A stretch of DNA of 64,000 nucleotides from Aggregatibacter actinomycetemcomitans. Its GTDB lineage: Bacteria > Pseudomonadota > Gammaproteobacteria > Enterobacterales > Pasteurellaceae. Positions 50,075 to 60,872 of the stretch are shown piece after piece. Both the position numbers and the translations under genes were made by a program. Below the pieces are notes generated by a model that had not been told where the DNA came from, did no database searches, and worked only from the letters and a program-made list of their open reading frames with translations. Location: positions 234,337 to 298,336 of the forward strand of contig NZ_NRDF01000002.1 in the NCBI RefSeq assembly GCF_003130205.1, written 5' to 3'. Numbering within the stretch: the stretch's first letter is position 1; each line of letters opens with the position of its first letter.

Positions 50075-52897
50075 TTAAGCGAAATGTCGAATTTCGCCGT
50101 TACCTGCCACGTTTTCCACGCAACGCGGACAAAGTGTCGGGTGTTGCGGGTTAACGCCGATTTTGTCGGAATAATGCCAGCAACGCGGGCATTTTTCACC
50201 GTTGGAACGGGCAACGCTCACCGCAATGCCTTCCAATTCGCCCTCCGCCACGTCGGCAGGTTTGTCCGCCAACGATTTCACTGCTGCTTTGGAAGTAATC
50301 AACACGAAACGGAGTTCGTCGCCGAGTTTTTCCAATAATGCGCGATATTCGTCGTTGGCATAAACAGTCACTTCCGCTTCCAAACCGGCGCCGATCACTT
50401 TATCGTTACGGGCGATTTCCAACACGCGGTTTACTTCGGAACGCACTCTAATCAAGGCTTGCCAATAAGCGTCGTCTAATTTTTCGTTTTCGCCTAAGCC
50501 GAATAAGCCTTCGTAAAATTCTTCGGTAAACACGAATTCGGCGCGCGGTGTGGCAGTTTTCGGCAAGTAGCCCCAGATTTCATCCGCTGTGAAGGATAAA
50601 ATCGGCGCCATCCAACGGACCAAGGCTTCCGCGATGTGCCACAAGGCGGTTTGGCAGCTGCGACGGGCGAGACTGTCCGCTTTGGTGGTGTATTGGCGGT
50701 CTTTGATAATATCGAGGTAGAAAGATCCCATTTCCACGGAACAGAAACGCATTAAGCGTTGTACGACGGCGTGGAATTGATAATTATCGTAGGCATCTTT
50801 GATTTCGTTTTGCGCCTCTAACGCACAAGCCACCGCCCAACGATCCAGGCTAATCATTTCCTCCGGTTTCACCGCATCACGTTGCGGGTCAAAGCCGTTT
50901 AAGTTCGCCAACAGGAAACGCGCCGTGTTGCGAATACGACGATAGCTGTCCGCCGCGCGTTTTAAGATTTCATCGGAAACCGTCATTTCGCCGGTGTAAT
51001 CGGTGGACGCCACCCATAAACGTAAAATATCACCGCCAAATTTATCCATCACCTCTTGTGGGGTCACTACATTGCCGATGGATTTCGACATTTTGCGCCC
51101 TTGACCGTCCACAGTAAAACCATGGGTAAGCACTTGTTTATAAGGCGCTTTGTTGTCCGTAGCGGTGGAAAGCATTAAGGAGGACATAAACCAGCCGCGA
51201 TGTTGGTCGGAACCTTCCAAATACATATCCGCCGCTTTGCCTTCAAATTCTGGGCGATTTGCCACCACGGAAGAATAAGTGGATCCGGAATCGAACCACA
51301 CATCAAGGGTGTCCGGCACTTTGCGATAGGTTTCCGCGTCGGCGCCAAGCAGTTCTTTTTCGTCCAAATCCCACCACGCCTGAATTCCGGCTTTTTCTAC
51401 GCGTTTTGCCACTTCCTCAAGCAATTCCAAGGTGCGCGGGTGCAATTCTTCGGTTTCTTTGTGCACGAATAAGGTCATCGGCACGCCCCAGGTACGCTGA
51501 CGGGAAATACACCAGTCAGGGCGATTTTCCACCATTTTTTCAATACGCGCCTGACCCCAATCCGGAGTCCAACGCACTTGTTTGATTTCGCCTAGCGCTT
51601 GCGGGCGTAAACCTTGCACTTCCATGCCGATAAACCATTGCGGTGTAGCACGGAAAATAATCGGGGTTTTATGGCGCCAACAGTGCGGATAACTGTGTTT
51701 AATTTTATCCAATTTCAATAAGTTACCCGTTTCTTGCAATTTTTCGATCACTAACGGGTTAGCTTCAAACACGCCGTTACCGGCGAAGAATTCGGCAGTT
51801 GAAATAAATTTACCGTCATTCGCCACTAAGCCCGCCATCGGTAAGTCATATTGTTTACCTACGATAAAGTCGTCCAAACCGTGATCCGGCGCGGTATGTA
51901 CCAAACCGGTACCGCCGTCGGTAGTCACATGATCGCCTAAAATAATCGGCACGGTGAAATTGTAGAACGGGTGATGGAAGCGTAATAACTCAAGATCTTT
52001 GCCTTTCGCGGAACCTAAGATTTCCACCTTCTCCACGCCAACCGCTTTTGCCATATCCGCCACCAAATCGGTAGCTAAAATCACGCGCTCGTCGCCTAAT
52101 TGCACAAGCTGATATTCCAGCTCCGCATTCACGGAAATGGCACGGTTGGACGGCATGGTCCAAGGGGTTGTGGTCCAAATCACGGCGGACAACTTGCCGC
52201 TGCCTTTGCCGACGGCGTTAAATTTACCTTCAATTTCCACCGCACTTTCCGCCAGGAAACGCACATAAATGGACGGCGACACGCGGTCTTCATATTCCAC
52301 TTCCGCCTCCGCCAAAGACGAACCGCAATCCAAACACCAATGCACCGGCTTGGAGCCTTTATATAAATGCCCGTTGGCAATTACTTTGCCCAGAGTGCGG
52401 ATAATGTTGGCTTCGGTGTTGAAATTCATGGTCAGATACGGATTATCCCAATCGCCCAACACGCCGAGGCGCACGAAGTCTTTTTTCTGACCTTCCACCT
52501 GTTCTGCCGCATATTCACGGCATTTTTGACGAAATTCCGCCGCTGAAATTTTCTCGTTCGGTTTGCCCACCAAGCCTTCCACTTTCAGCTCAATCGGCAA
52601 GCCGTGGCAGTCCCAACCCGGAATATAAGGGGAATCAAACCCAAGGGCGGTTTTGGATTTCACGATAATATCTTTAAGAATTTTATTCACCGCATGACCA
52701 ATATGAATGGTGCCGTTGGCATAAGGAGGGCCGTCGTGCAAAATAAAGGATTTCTTGCCTTTGGTCGCCTGACGGATTTTTTGGTAAAGATCTTTCTCAT
52801 ACCAATTTTTCAACATCACAGGCTCACGCTTGGCTAAATCACCACGCATCGGAAAGCCCGTTTCGGGAAGGTTAAGGGTATTTTTATAATCAGTCAT
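50075..52897 (-). CDS. ileS: Isoleucyl-tRNA synthetase
   Basis: Class I synthetase of 940 aa. HIGH motif in [18 protein letters not shown] near residue 58; editing (CP1) domain about 190-400; KMSKS loop [15 protein letters not shown] near 604; C-terminal zinc site [12 protein letters not shown] near 900 with CPRC again near 921. Ends in a region shared by bacterial type I enzymes. Located between the DUF2442 gene and lspA. Confidence 0.98.
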   Translation of the reverse strand: MTDYKNTLNLPETGFPMRGDLAKREPVMLKNWYEKDLYQKIRQATKGKKSFILHDGPPYANGTIHIGHAVNKILKDIIVKSKTALGFDSPYIPGWDCHGLPIELKVEGLVGKPNEKISAAEFRQKCREYAAEQVEGQKKDFVRLGVLGDWDNPYLTMNFNTEANIIRTLGKVIANGHLYKGSKPVHWCLDCGSSLAEAEVEYEDRVSPSIYVRFLAESAVEIEGKFNAVGKGSGKLSAVIWTTTPWTMPSNRAISVNAELEYQLVQLGDERVILATDLVADMAKAVGVEKVEILGSAKGKDLELLRFHHPFYNFTVPIILGDHVTTDGGTGLVHTAPDHGLDDFIVGKQYDLPMAGLVANDGKFISTAEFFAGNGVFEANPLVIEKLQETGNLLKLDKIKHSYPHCWRHKTPIIFRATPQWFIGMEVQGLRPQALGEIKQVRWTPDWGQARIEKMVENRPDWCISRQRTWGVPMTLFVHKETEELHPRTLELLEEVAKRVEKAGIQAWWDLDEKELLGADAETYRKVPDTLDVWFDSGSTYSSVVANRPEFEGKAADMYLEGSDQHRGWFMSSLMLSTATDNKAPYKQVLTHGFTVDGQGRKMSKSIGNVVTPQEVMDKFGGDILRLWVASTDYTGEMTVSDEILKRAADSYRRIRNTARFLLANLNGFDPQRDAVKPEEMISLDRWAVACALEAQNEIKDAYDNYQFHAVVQRLMRFCSVEMGSFYLDIIKDRQYTTKADSLARRSCQTALWHIAEALVRWMAPILSFTADEIWGYLPKTATPRAEFVFTEEFYEGLFGLGENEKLDDAYWQALIRVRSEVNRVLEIARNDKVIGAGLEAEVTVYANDEYRALLEKLGDELRFVLITSKAAVKSLADKPADVAEGELEGIAVSVARSNGEKCPRCWHYSDKIGVNPQHPTLCPRCVENVAGNGEIRHFA

Positions 52898-52934
52898 TTT
52901 CTATTCCAGTTTTGTGTAAAAATTTAAATTTATT

Positions 52935-53183
52935 TTAAGCCACTTGTTGTGGGCTATGTGTTACATCACCCCGACCGGCAAGTAATCCACCAATTGAAAT
53001 ATCTTCATCCAACGCATCCCAGTGAATACCACGACGACTTAATTCATAATTTTCCAATTCCATTTTTGTCGCCCGCAGCAATTTTGGAAACCAAACCAAA
53101 GGAATGCCTAAAATACGCGCATCATCAAGCTCAACCCACATTGTGTTTTCATCAAAACGTACATGTTTAGCCGAAGTAGTCAT
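52935..53183 (-). CDS. DUF2442 domain protein (antitoxin-like), orphan
   Basis: 82-aa small protein with the complete DUF2442 pattern: VRFDENTMWVELDDARILG, then PLVWFPKLLRAT near residue 35 and GIHWDALDEDISIGGLLAG near 54. Proteins of this family often follow a DUF4160 partner in pairs thought to act as toxin-antitoxin modules; I see no partner here. The start at 53183 is set by AGGAGG just upstream; the frame runs on into repeat A (up to 53306) but that extension only translates the repeat. Inserted between ribF and ileS. Confidence 0.85.
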   Translation of the reverse strand: MTTSAKHVRFDENTMWVELDDARILGIPLVWFPKLLRATKMELENYELSRRGIHWDALDEDISIGGLLAGRGDVTHSPQQVA

Positions 53184-53207
53184 ACCAAGCCTCCTTCCTA
53201 TTTTTTG

Positions 53208-53305
53208 CTCCCTCCGTTTACGGGGGGAGCTGCCGAAGGCTGAGGGGGGGGGATTTTGCCCCCTTCCGTCCTTCGGACACCTTCCCCCGCAAGCAGGGGA
53301 AGGCA
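53208..53305 (-). repeat. Palindromic repeat family A, copy 3 (inverted)
   Basis: GCTCCCTCCGTTTACGGGGG and GCCGAAGGC form one arm, GTCCTTCGGAC and CCTTCCCCCGCAAGCAGGGG the other, with ATTTTG between the G-run and C-run. It occupies the whole gap between ribF (53315) and the start of the DUF2442 gene. Confidence 0.85.
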
Positions 53306-53314
53306 AAAATTTTT

Positions 53315-54241
53315 CTACGCTTCAAAAACCTTTTTCGCCGTCTCCACATCCTGCGCGATTTGCGCTTTTAGTGCGTCAAAAGACGGAAATTTCATTTCGT
53401 TACGGATTTTACGGCACAGTTCCACTTCCAGCCATTGTCCGTAAAGATCGCCTTGAAAATCAAATAAATGGGCTTCTAATAATTGATTCACGCCGTTGAT
53501 GGTCGGGCGGGTGCCGATGTTTGCCACACCGTTAAAAAACGCGCCGGATTTTAACCGCACTTTAACCGCATACACGCCTTTCACCGGGTTCACCTGACGA
53601 TGCAGGCGGATATTCGCCGTCGGAAAGCCGATGGTGCGACCCAATTCGTTACCGTGAATCACGCGACCTAAAATGCGGTATGGGTGCCCGAGCAATTTTT
53701 CCGCCAGCGGCAAATCGTCGTTCGCCAAGGCAAGGCGAATGGCGGTGCTGCTGATACGCAGTTCATCCAGGCAAAAACTGCGGTTATCTTCCACCGTAAA
53801 ACCGAATCGTTCACCGGCTTGTTGCAACATCGCAAAATTCCCTTGGCGTTTGGCGCCGAATTTAAAATCATCGCCGATACTTAAAAATTTCACCTTTAAT
53901 TTGCGCACCAGCCAATCTTCGATAAATTGCTGCGCCGGCAATGCGGCAAAAGTGCGGTCGAATTTCGCTACGATAACGATGTCCACGCCCGCCTGTTCAA
54001 GGTAATGCAATTTATCGCGTAAGCGCATTAAGCGCGCGGGGGCGTCTTTGCCGCAAAAATATTCGCGCGGTTGCGGTTCAAACAGCATCACCACCATGGG
54101 TAAATGCAATTCGTCGGCTTTTGCCCGCAAATGATGCAAAATGGCTTGATGTCCCAAATGCACACCATCAAAATTACCGATGGTTAACGCGCAAGCGTGC
54201 AAATTTTGCGGTAAATTTCCCAGGCCTCGAATCAACTGCAT
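53315..54241 (-). CDS. ribF: Bifunctional riboflavin kinase/FAD synthetase
   Basis: Converts riboflavin to FMN and FAD. 308 aa: the N-terminal adenylyltransferase domain has TIGNFDGVHLGHQAILH near residue 22 and ISSTAIRLAL near 157; the C-terminal kinase domain has GRTIGFPTANIRL near 200 and the catalytic region LYGQWLEVELCRKIRNE near 268. Encoded between murJ and the DUF2442 gene; the Haemophilus order ribF-ileS is interrupted here. Confidence 0.96.
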   Translation of the reverse strand: MQLIRGLGNLPQNLHACALTIGNFDGVHLGHQAILHHLRAKADELHLPMVVMLFEPQPREYFCGKDAPARLMRLRDKLHYLEQAGVDIVIVAKFDRTFAALPAQQFIEDWLVRKLKVKFLSIGDDFKFGAKRQGNFAMLQQAGERFGFTVEDNRSFCLDELRISSTAIRLALANDDLPLAEKLLGHPYRILGRVIHGNELGRTIGFPTANIRLHRQVNPVKGVYAVKVRLKSGAFFNGVANIGTRPTINGVNQLLEAHLFDFQGDLYGQWLEVELCRKIRNEMKFPSFDALKAQIAQDVETAKKVFEA

Positions 54242-54318
54242 TCAATGTGTTCCATAAATTTTGGTGAAAAAATATTTCGGTATTATACGCATAAATCCAT
54301 GCGCCACAAAAACTAATT

Positions 54319-55896
54319 TCATGCCTGGCGCGCGCCCGTCAAATCACGTTTGCGAATCCCCAACAGCACCAACATTCCGCCGTAAACCATCGCCGCCAAC
54401 ACGATGAGCCACGCCAGCCAATGTACACGGGTGAGAAAGCGCATGGCGTTCCATTCCGTCAGGTTCGGGCTGTGATACCAAACCAACGCGCCCATGATCG
54501 CCGCAGCGACAAAAACTTTCAGAAAAAAGACCGCACTTTGACGGCTGAAATGATACACGTCGGCTTTCGCCAAGCCGCGATAAAGCAGGAACGCGTTGAG
54601 CGTCGCCGACATGGCGGAGGCGATCGCCAAGCCCACATAACTGAAAGGTATCGCAAGCAGGTTAAACGCCATATTGCTCACCATGGCGATAATACCGATT
54701 TTTACTGGCGTTTTGGTGTCCTGGCGGGCGTAATAACCGTTCGCCAGAATCTTGATTAACATAAAGCTCAGCAGCCCCGCATTAAAGCCCCATAAAGAAT
54801 ACGACGCCGCCTGCACATCGCTGAAACTAAAGCTGCCGCGCATAAACAGCACGAGCAACATAGGCTGCGCTAATATGGCGATACCAATCATTGCCGGCAC
54901 GCCAAGCAATAAAATCATGCGCACGCCCCAATCCATTGTGTTGCGAAAATCCACCGCACTTTTGGCGTTATCGTCGCGGTTCACATGGTGGCGGGCAAGG
55001 GTCGGCAAAATTACCGTGGAAATGGCGATACCGAACAAGCCGAGCGGGAACTCCAGCAAACGATCGGAATAATAAAGCCAGCTGATGGAGCCGGTCATTA
55101 GGAAACTGGCGATAAAGGTATCCAGCAATAAATTGATTTGACTGACAGACACGCCGAACAACGCGGGAATCATCAATGTGCGGATTTTCTTCACGCCTTC
55201 GTCATGCCACGCCCATTTCGGCTTCACCAATAATTTGGCTTTGTATAAGAACGGCAGTTGAAACAGAAATTGCAGCAAGCCGCCGAGAAAGATCCCGATT
55301 GCCAAGCCTAAATCGGGATTTTCCAGTTGCGGCGCCAGCCAAAGTGCGGTGGCAATCATCGCCACATTGAGTAGCACCGGCGAAAACGACATGACGCCGA
55401 ACTTGCCGAGAGTGTTTAAAATCGCGCCGGACAGCGCCACAAAGGTCACGAACCATAAATAAGGGAAAGTGATTTTGAGCAGCAATGAGGCTTGGGTGAA
55501 TTTTTCCGCATTAGGACCGTCATTGAGCCAATCCACAAACCAGCCCGTCCCGAAAATCGCCGCCACAACGGGAGACCCGATCATCGCCAGCAAGGTCACG
55601 ATACTTACCAACCCGCCCAGGGTGCCGGAAACCTTGCTGATAAATTCGCGGGTTTTGGATAAATCGCCGGATTTCTGATATTCCGCCAATACAGGCACGA
55701 AGGCTTGCGAAAACGCCCCTTCGGCAAACAAACGACGGAGAAAATTGGGAATGCGATTGGCGAATAGAAATACGTCGGCAGCAGCGCCGGCGCCGATTAA
55801 ATTGGCAATCACCACATCCCGCACCAAGCCCAACACGCGGGAAATTAACGTCATGGCGCTGACGATGATGCCGGATTTTAACAATCTTTTACTCAA
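54319..55896 (-). CDS. murJ: Lipid II flippase MurJ
   Basis: Essential MOP-superfamily flippase (525 aa) moving lipid II across the inner membrane. Fourteen hydrophobic segments; family signatures SRVLGLVRDVVIANLIGAG near residue 19, NRIPNFLRRLFAEGAFSQA near 47 and the arginine-rich groove. Divergent from rpsT; 77 bases before ribF on the same strand. Confidence 0.96.
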   Translation of the reverse strand: MSKRLLKSGIIVSAMTLISRVLGLVRDVVIANLIGAGAAADVFLFANRIPNFLRRLFAEGAFSQAFVPVLAEYQKSGDLSKTREFISKVSGTLGGLVSIVTLLAMIGSPVVAAIFGTGWFVDWLNDGPNAEKFTQASLLLKITFPYLWFVTFVALSGAILNTLGKFGVMSFSPVLLNVAMIATALWLAPQLENPDLGLAIGIFLGGLLQFLFQLPFLYKAKLLVKPKWAWHDEGVKKIRTLMIPALFGVSVSQINLLLDTFIASFLMTGSISWLYYSDRLLEFPLGLFGIAISTVILPTLARHHVNRDDNAKSAVDFRNTMDWGVRMILLLGVPAMIGIAILAQPMLLVLFMRGSFSFSDVQAASYSLWGFNAGLLSFMLIKILANGYYARQDTKTPVKIGIIAMVSNMAFNLLAIPFSYVGLAIASAMSATLNAFLLYRGLAKADVYHFSRQSAVFFLKVFVAAAIMGALVWYHSPNLTEWNAMRFLTRVHWLAWLIVLAAMVYGGMLVLLGIRKRDLTGARQA

Positions 55897-56082
55897 AACG
55901 GATCACTCTGAACGATAAAATTTGCCTAATTGTATAGAAATTTCGTTTTTACGCTATATTCTAAGGGAAAAAACTGTTAAAATCTCGCGCACATCGTTTC
56001 GTGAGCCGGTTTGAAAGTGCTTGTTAAATATAACGATGCTTACTTTCGGTTGTGTCTCACCGAAATCAACACAAAATTCCCA

Positions 56083-56111
56083 TTGACAAAAGTATAAGAA
56101 ATCGGCATATT
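56083..56111 (+). promoter_or_regulatory. Candidate sigma70 promoter for rpsT
   Basis: TTGACA (56083-56088), 17-base spacer, CATATT (56106-56111), about 55 bases upstream of the rpsT start. Confidence 0.5.
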
Positions 56112-56164
56112 TACGCCCCTATTTTTGTCACTATTAACTAACAGAAATTTTTAGGAGTTTGACC

Positions 56165-56428
56165 TTGGCTAATATCAAGTCAGCAAAAAAACGTGCGGTT
56201 CAATCTGAAAAACGCCGTCAACACAACGCAAGCCAACGCTCTATGATGCGTACTTACATCAAAAAAGTTTATGCACAAGTTGCCGCAGGCGAGAAAGCCG
56301 CTGCTGAAGCCGCATTCGTTGAAATGCAAAAAGTTGTGGACAGAATGGCATCTAAAGGTTTAATCCACGCAAATAAAGCAGCCAACCACAAATCTAAATT
56401 AGCTGCGCAAATCAAAAAATTAGCATAA
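56165..56428 (+). CDS. rpsT: Ribosomal protein bS20
   Basis: 87-aa basic protein of the small subunit ([17 protein letters not shown] at the start). The initiation codon is TTG at 56165, as known for Escherichia coli rpsT, with TAGGAG at proper distance; a TTG two codons earlier at 56159 is too close to that site. In Escherichia coli the weak start takes part in autogenous control. Confidence 0.95.
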   Translation: MANIKSAKKRAVQSEKRRQHNASQRSMMRTYIKKVYAQVAAGEKAAAEAAFVEMQKVVDRMASKGLIHANKAANHKSKLAAQIKKLA

Positions 56429-56450
56429 TTTTTGCTTAGCAGATAAAGAG

Positions 56451-56476
56451 AAACCGCTCAATTGAGCGGTTTTTTG
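56451..56476. terminator. Terminator after rpsT
   Basis: AAACCGCTCAATTGAGCGGTTT, a perfect 22-base palindrome followed by T residues, 22 bases after the rpsT stop. Confidence 0.85.
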
Positions 56477-56537
56477 TTTTTATCGATTGTGTTTATTTCC
56501 GAGGGAAAAACGCCGAAAAAAACCACCGCACTTTTCC

Positions 56538-57215
56538 CTACTTCGCCCTTCTGCGCCGCTGATGAAACAGCCTGCTCATCGATTGTGTGGTTTTGTTGCG
56601 CAATGCCGGCACTTTTTCTACGACATGAATACGGCTACGTCGATAATGGCTGAGGAAATAATGCAGGCTGCTGGCAAGCAGGATCCCGGCAAGGAAGACG
56701 ATAATAATTTCACCGTATAAACGATGAAAAATCTGATTGATTTTGCTTTGCGTGGTTTGTCCGTATTTGGCATCAAAGGTCACGCGTAGAAAGCCTTCCA
56801 CGCCGTTCGGCGAATAAATGGGTTCCACAATTTGCTGGGAATCCGTTTCCTTTTCTTCTTTTTTATCCAGCCCCAATAAACTGCGCATATCGGACGAATT
56901 GGTGCTTTGCGCCAATAATTCGCCGTTGCGCGCATACACGGCGGCATCCAACACAAATTCTTCTTTGGCGAAATTATCCAGATTTTCCACCAAACGTTCG
57001 GTTTTCGCGTTATTCATCAATAGCATAGAAAATAGATTGGCTTGCTGGCGCACCAGCAAATGGGACAAATTTGCCACCTGATTGACGCTGGCTAGTTGCG
57101 AACCGATTTTAAATTGTTTTACGCCGAACAAAATGATCATCATGATCCCCGCGCATAACAGAATAATGCCGAAGAACATCATAAATTTAATCATTTTTTC
57201 TTTTGTGAAATGCAA
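56538..57215 (-). CDS. ytjB: YtjB/Smp family membrane protein
   Basis: 225 aa with an N-terminal helix (about 11-31), a periplasmic domain of about 130 residues, a second helix (about 165-187) and a very basic cytoplasmic tail ending QRRRRAK. Matches the SMP_2/YtjB (AhpA) family. Function unclear. It is divergent from serB, the same arrangement as ytjB-serB in Escherichia coli. Confidence 0.82.
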   Translation of the reverse strand: MHFTKEKMIKFMMFFGIILLCAGIMMIILFGVKQFKIGSQLASVNQVANLSHLLVRQQANLFSMLLMNNAKTERLVENLDNFAKEEFVLDAAVYARNGELLAQSTNSSDMRSLLGLDKKEEKETDSQQIVEPIYSPNGVEGFLRVTFDAKYGQTTQSKINQIFHRLYGEIIIVFLAGILLASSLHYFLSHYRRSRIHVVEKVPALRNKTTQSMSRLFHQRRRRAK

Positions 57216-57290
57216 GTTATTTTCCCCAAAGTTTAATAAGTAGGCTAGAATACAGTGCTTTTAAAAACCGCTACAATTTACAGGATTTTT

Positions 57291-58235
57291 ATGCAAACAC
57301 AAAATCTTAACGCTATCATCGAACACTTTTCATCACTGCCCGCGCCGTTCATTGCCGATCAGCCCTATGAAACCACACAGGCGTTTATTCTCTATTCCGA
57401 CAACGTAAACCTCACAAAGTTACAGGCTTTTCAACAAAAGTGCGGTGAAAATTTTCTGTGTTTTGCGGCGTGGAATGTGTTGCATAACACCGTGGTGCTG
57501 CTCAAAGGCAAATGGCAGGCGGAATGGGTGAATATCGCCCATGAATTGAAACTGGATATTGCTCCCCTAAACTTTCACGCGAGCTTGAGCCAAGCGGGAT
57601 TATTGGTGATGGACATGGATTCTACCGCCATTCAAATTGAATGTATCGATGAAATCGCCAAACTTGCCGGCACCGGTGAGATGGTTTCCGCCATCACGGA
57701 ACGTGCCATGCGCGGTGAATTGGATTTCAGTCAAAGCCTGCGTCAACGGGTCGCCACTTTAAAAGACGCGCCGGAAGGCATTTTGCAGGAAGTGAAACAA
57801 CATTTGCCGCTCATGCCCGGCTTGACGGAAACGGTCAAAACGTTAAAAGATCACGGTTGGAAAGTGGCGATTGCCTCAGGCGGCTTTACTTATTTTGCCG
57901 AAGTGTTGCAGCAACAACTCGGCTTGGATTTCATCGCCGCCAACCAATTTGAAATTATCGACGGCAAACTCACCGGCAACGTACAAGGCGCCATTGTGGA
58001 CGCACAATATAAAGCGCAAACCTTACAACAACTTGCGCAACAATTTCACATTGCCGCCGAAAATACCGTTGTCATCGGCGACGGCGCCAACGATCTTGCC
58101 ATGATGCAGGTCGCCGATTTGGGCGTTGCCTATCATGCCAAACCGAAAGTGCAACAATTAGCGCAAGTTATCATCAATTTCGCCGATTTAACCGCACTTT
58201 TATGTATTTTAAGTGCTAATGACAAAATCAAGTAA
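57291..58235 (+). CDS. serB: Phosphoserine phosphatase
   Basis: Final step of serine synthesis (314 aa). HAD motif I LLVMDMDSTAIQIECIDE near residue 103, motif II VAIASGGFTYF near 203 and motif III/IV VIGDGANDLAMM near 261. The ATG at 57291 gives the family length; an upstream in-frame start at 57255 lacks a ribosome site. Followed 10 bases later by yajQ. Confidence 0.96.
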   Translation: MQTQNLNAIIEHFSSLPAPFIADQPYETTQAFILYSDNVNLTKLQAFQQKCGENFLCFAAWNVLHNTVVLLKGKWQAEWVNIAHELKLDIAPLNFHASLSQAGLLVMDMDSTAIQIECIDEIAKLAGTGEMVSAITERAMRGELDFSQSLRQRVATLKDAPEGILQEVKQHLPLMPGLTETVKTLKDHGWKVAIASGGFTYFAEVLQQQLGLDFIAANQFEIIDGKLTGNVQGAIVDAQYKAQTLQQLAQQFHIAAENTVVIGDGANDLAMMQVADLGVAYHAKPKVQQLAQVIINFADLTALLCILSANDKIK

Positions 58236-58245
58236 GGAGTAAACC

Positions 58246-58737
58246 ATGCCATCATTCGACATTGTTTCCGAAATCAGCGGACACGAAATTCGCAATGCCG
58301 TGGAAAACGCCAATCGTGAGCTCACCAACCGCTGGGATTTCCGCAACGTGCAAGCCACCATTGAATTTAATGAAAAAAACGAAACCATCAAAGTCAGCAG
58401 CGAATCGGATTTCCAGGTGGAGCAACTTATCGATATTCTGCGAAACGCCTGCATTAAGCGTAACATCGAATCCAACTCTCTGGATATTCCCGCCGAGTAC
58501 GAACACAGCGGCAAAACCTACAGCAAAGAAATCAAGCTGAAACAGGGGATTGAAAGCGATATGGCGAAGAAAATCACCAAGTTAATCAAAGAGTCCAAAA
58601 TCAAAGTCCAAAGCCAAATTCAAGGCGAACAGGTACGCGTCACCGGCAAATCCCGCGACGATTTACAAGCGGTGATTCAATTGGTAAAAACCGCCGAACT
58701 GGGACAACCGTTCCAATTTAACAATTTCCGCGATTAA
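58246..58737 (+). CDS. yajQ: YajQ family nucleotide-binding protein
   Basis: 163 aa, the standard length: [20 protein letters not shown] and FQFNNFRD at the end are hallmarks. Two ferredoxin-like domains. Members bind cyclic di-GMP in some species and interact with transcription factors; the role here is not known. RBS AAGGAG. Probably co-transcribed with serB. Confidence 0.95.
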   Translation: MPSFDIVSEISGHEIRNAVENANRELTNRWDFRNVQATIEFNEKNETIKVSSESDFQVEQLIDILRNACIKRNIESNSLDIPAEYEHSGKTYSKEIKLKQGIESDMAKKITKLIKESKIKVQSQIQGEQVRVTGKSRDDLQAVIQLVKTAELGQPFQFNNFRD

Positions 58738-58753
58738 AAACGCCGCTGAAAAC

Positions 58754-58789
58754 AACCGCACTTTTGGGGGACAGATCAAGGTGCGGTTT
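58754..58789. terminator. Imperfect uptake-sequence hairpin between yajQ and hel
   Basis: AACCGCAC and GTGCGGTT form an 8-bp stem that can extend by CTT/AAG around an interior break; one of the two uptake sequences is altered by one base (AAGGTGCGGT). Confidence 0.45.
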
Positions 58790-58813
58790 ATTTTATGAAT
58801 GTTTTTACTTGGA

Positions 58814-59656
<843 letters not shown>

Positions 59657-59709
59657 CTAAAAATTATAGCAAGCCTTATTTTTAATCGCACCGTATTTTT
59701 ATCAGATAT

Positions 59710-59742
59710 AAATAAGGCATGACTGAAAATCATGCCTTATTT
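59710..59742 (-). terminator. Terminator after znuA
   Basis: AAATAAGGCATGA, seven-base loop and TCATGCCTTATTT, a 13-bp stem, just past the znuA stop codon. Confidence 0.8.
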
Positions 59743-59753
59743 AACGGATTAAT

Positions 59754-60773
59754 TTATTTTGCTAAACATTGCATATAGCTATCCGCCGTAAATTGCAAGA
59801 ACGCCGCGTAAGGGTTTCCTTCCATTTTCACGCTATCACCCATCGGATCGAGGCGACCGACATTCACTTGTGCACCTTTGCTTAAGCTTTCAATCACTTT
59901 AGGCGTAAACTGCGGTTCGGCAAATAAACAGCTGACTTTGTGTTCGGTGATTTCTTCTTTGATTTTGGCTAAGGTTTTTGCGCCCGGCCCCACAAGCGGA
60001 TTGATGGTGAAATAGCCGATTTGTTTTAAGGCATAAGCATGGTTGAAATAGCCGTAGGCGTCGTGGAAAACATAGAACCCTTTATCTTTTACACTTTCCA
60101 ATTGCACTTTAATTTTTGCACTTGTTTCATCTAAAGTGCGGTTAAATTCGGCGACGTTTTTTTCAATCAACACTTTTTTCTCCGGATATTGTTTGATAAG
60201 TTTTACGGCAATGCGTTGCGCGACCGCTTTACTAATATCCGGTGAATACCACACATGCCAGTTAATGCTTGAATCGTCGTCGTGATGATGTGCATGTCCC
60301 TCATGATCGTGTTCATGTTCATGCTTGTGATCATGGCCTTCATGCGTGTGATTATGCCCCTCATGCGAATGGTCATGGTCTCCATGAGCGTCGCCTTCGC
60401 CATGGTGATGATGGTGATGCGCGCCTTTCATTAAGAACGGTTCAATGGCGGCAATATCTTTGATCGTCAATACTTTTTTATAATCAAGATCATCAATGGA
60501 TTTATCTAAGAAAGCATCCACATCTTCCCCAATCCAAACCACCATTTCGGCAGATTTTAGTTTTTGTGCATCGGAGGGTTTTAGATTGTAATCATGAGGG
60601 GAAGCCCCTGTCGGCACTAATACATCCACATCGGTAACGTCATTTGCAACGGCTGTCGCAATAAAGCCTAAGGGTTTAATGGAGGTGACAATCGTTGCGG
60701 AAGTCGCAGCGGAAAAAGAAAGAATGGCGGCGGCAATTGCCGTTTTCTTTAAGCTTTGCACTAACATGGTCAT
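59754..60773 (-). CDS. znuA: Zinc ABC transporter substrate-binding protein ZnuA
   Basis: Periplasmic zinc-binding protein, 339 aa. Signal peptide about 1-28; ligand regions include PTGASPHDYNLKPSDAQ near residue 57 (His), VFHDAYGYF near 222 and LFAEPQFTPK near 270. A histidine/glycine/aspartate-rich loop (about 117-166, many His-Asp-His and His-Glu-Gly-His units) is far longer than in most ZnuA proteins; it corresponds to the Pzp1 type loop of Haemophilus. The transporter subunits ZnuBC are not in this window. Either ATG (60773 or 60767) could start; the ribosome site favours 60773. Confidence 0.95.
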   Translation of the reverse strand: MTMLVQSLKKTAIAAAILSFSAATSATIVTSIKPLGFIATAVANDVTDVDVLVPTGASPHDYNLKPSDAQKLKSAEMVVWIGEDVDAFLDKSIDDLDYKKVLTIKDIAAIEPFLMKGAHHHHHHGEGDAHGDHDHSHEGHNHTHEGHDHKHEHEHDHEGHAHHHDDDSSINWHVWYSPDISKAVAQRIAVKLIKQYPEKKVLIEKNVAEFNRTLDETSAKIKVQLESVKDKGFYVFHDAYGYFNHAYALKQIGYFTINPLVGPGAKTLAKIKEEITEHKVSCLFAEPQFTPKVIESLSKGAQVNVGRLDPMGDSVKMEGNPYAAFLQFTADSYMQCLAK

Positions 60774-60872
60774 TGTATTTCCTTCTATTATTGAAATATA
60801 AATTGAATAAAACCAGGCTAGGTTACTCTTTTTTAAGCGGAATTACCATCTTTTTTTATCTTAAAAAATAAG

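Noticed and set aside
53184..53306. N-terminal extension of the DUF2442 protein by 41 residues
   Set aside because: The extension is a translation of repeat A; AGGAGG just before the ATG at 53183 fixes the start.
60203..60403. Methionine/threonine-rich open frame on the minus strand within znuA
   Set aside because: Shadow frame of the His-rich loop (CAT repeats read out of phase as ATG), not a gene.
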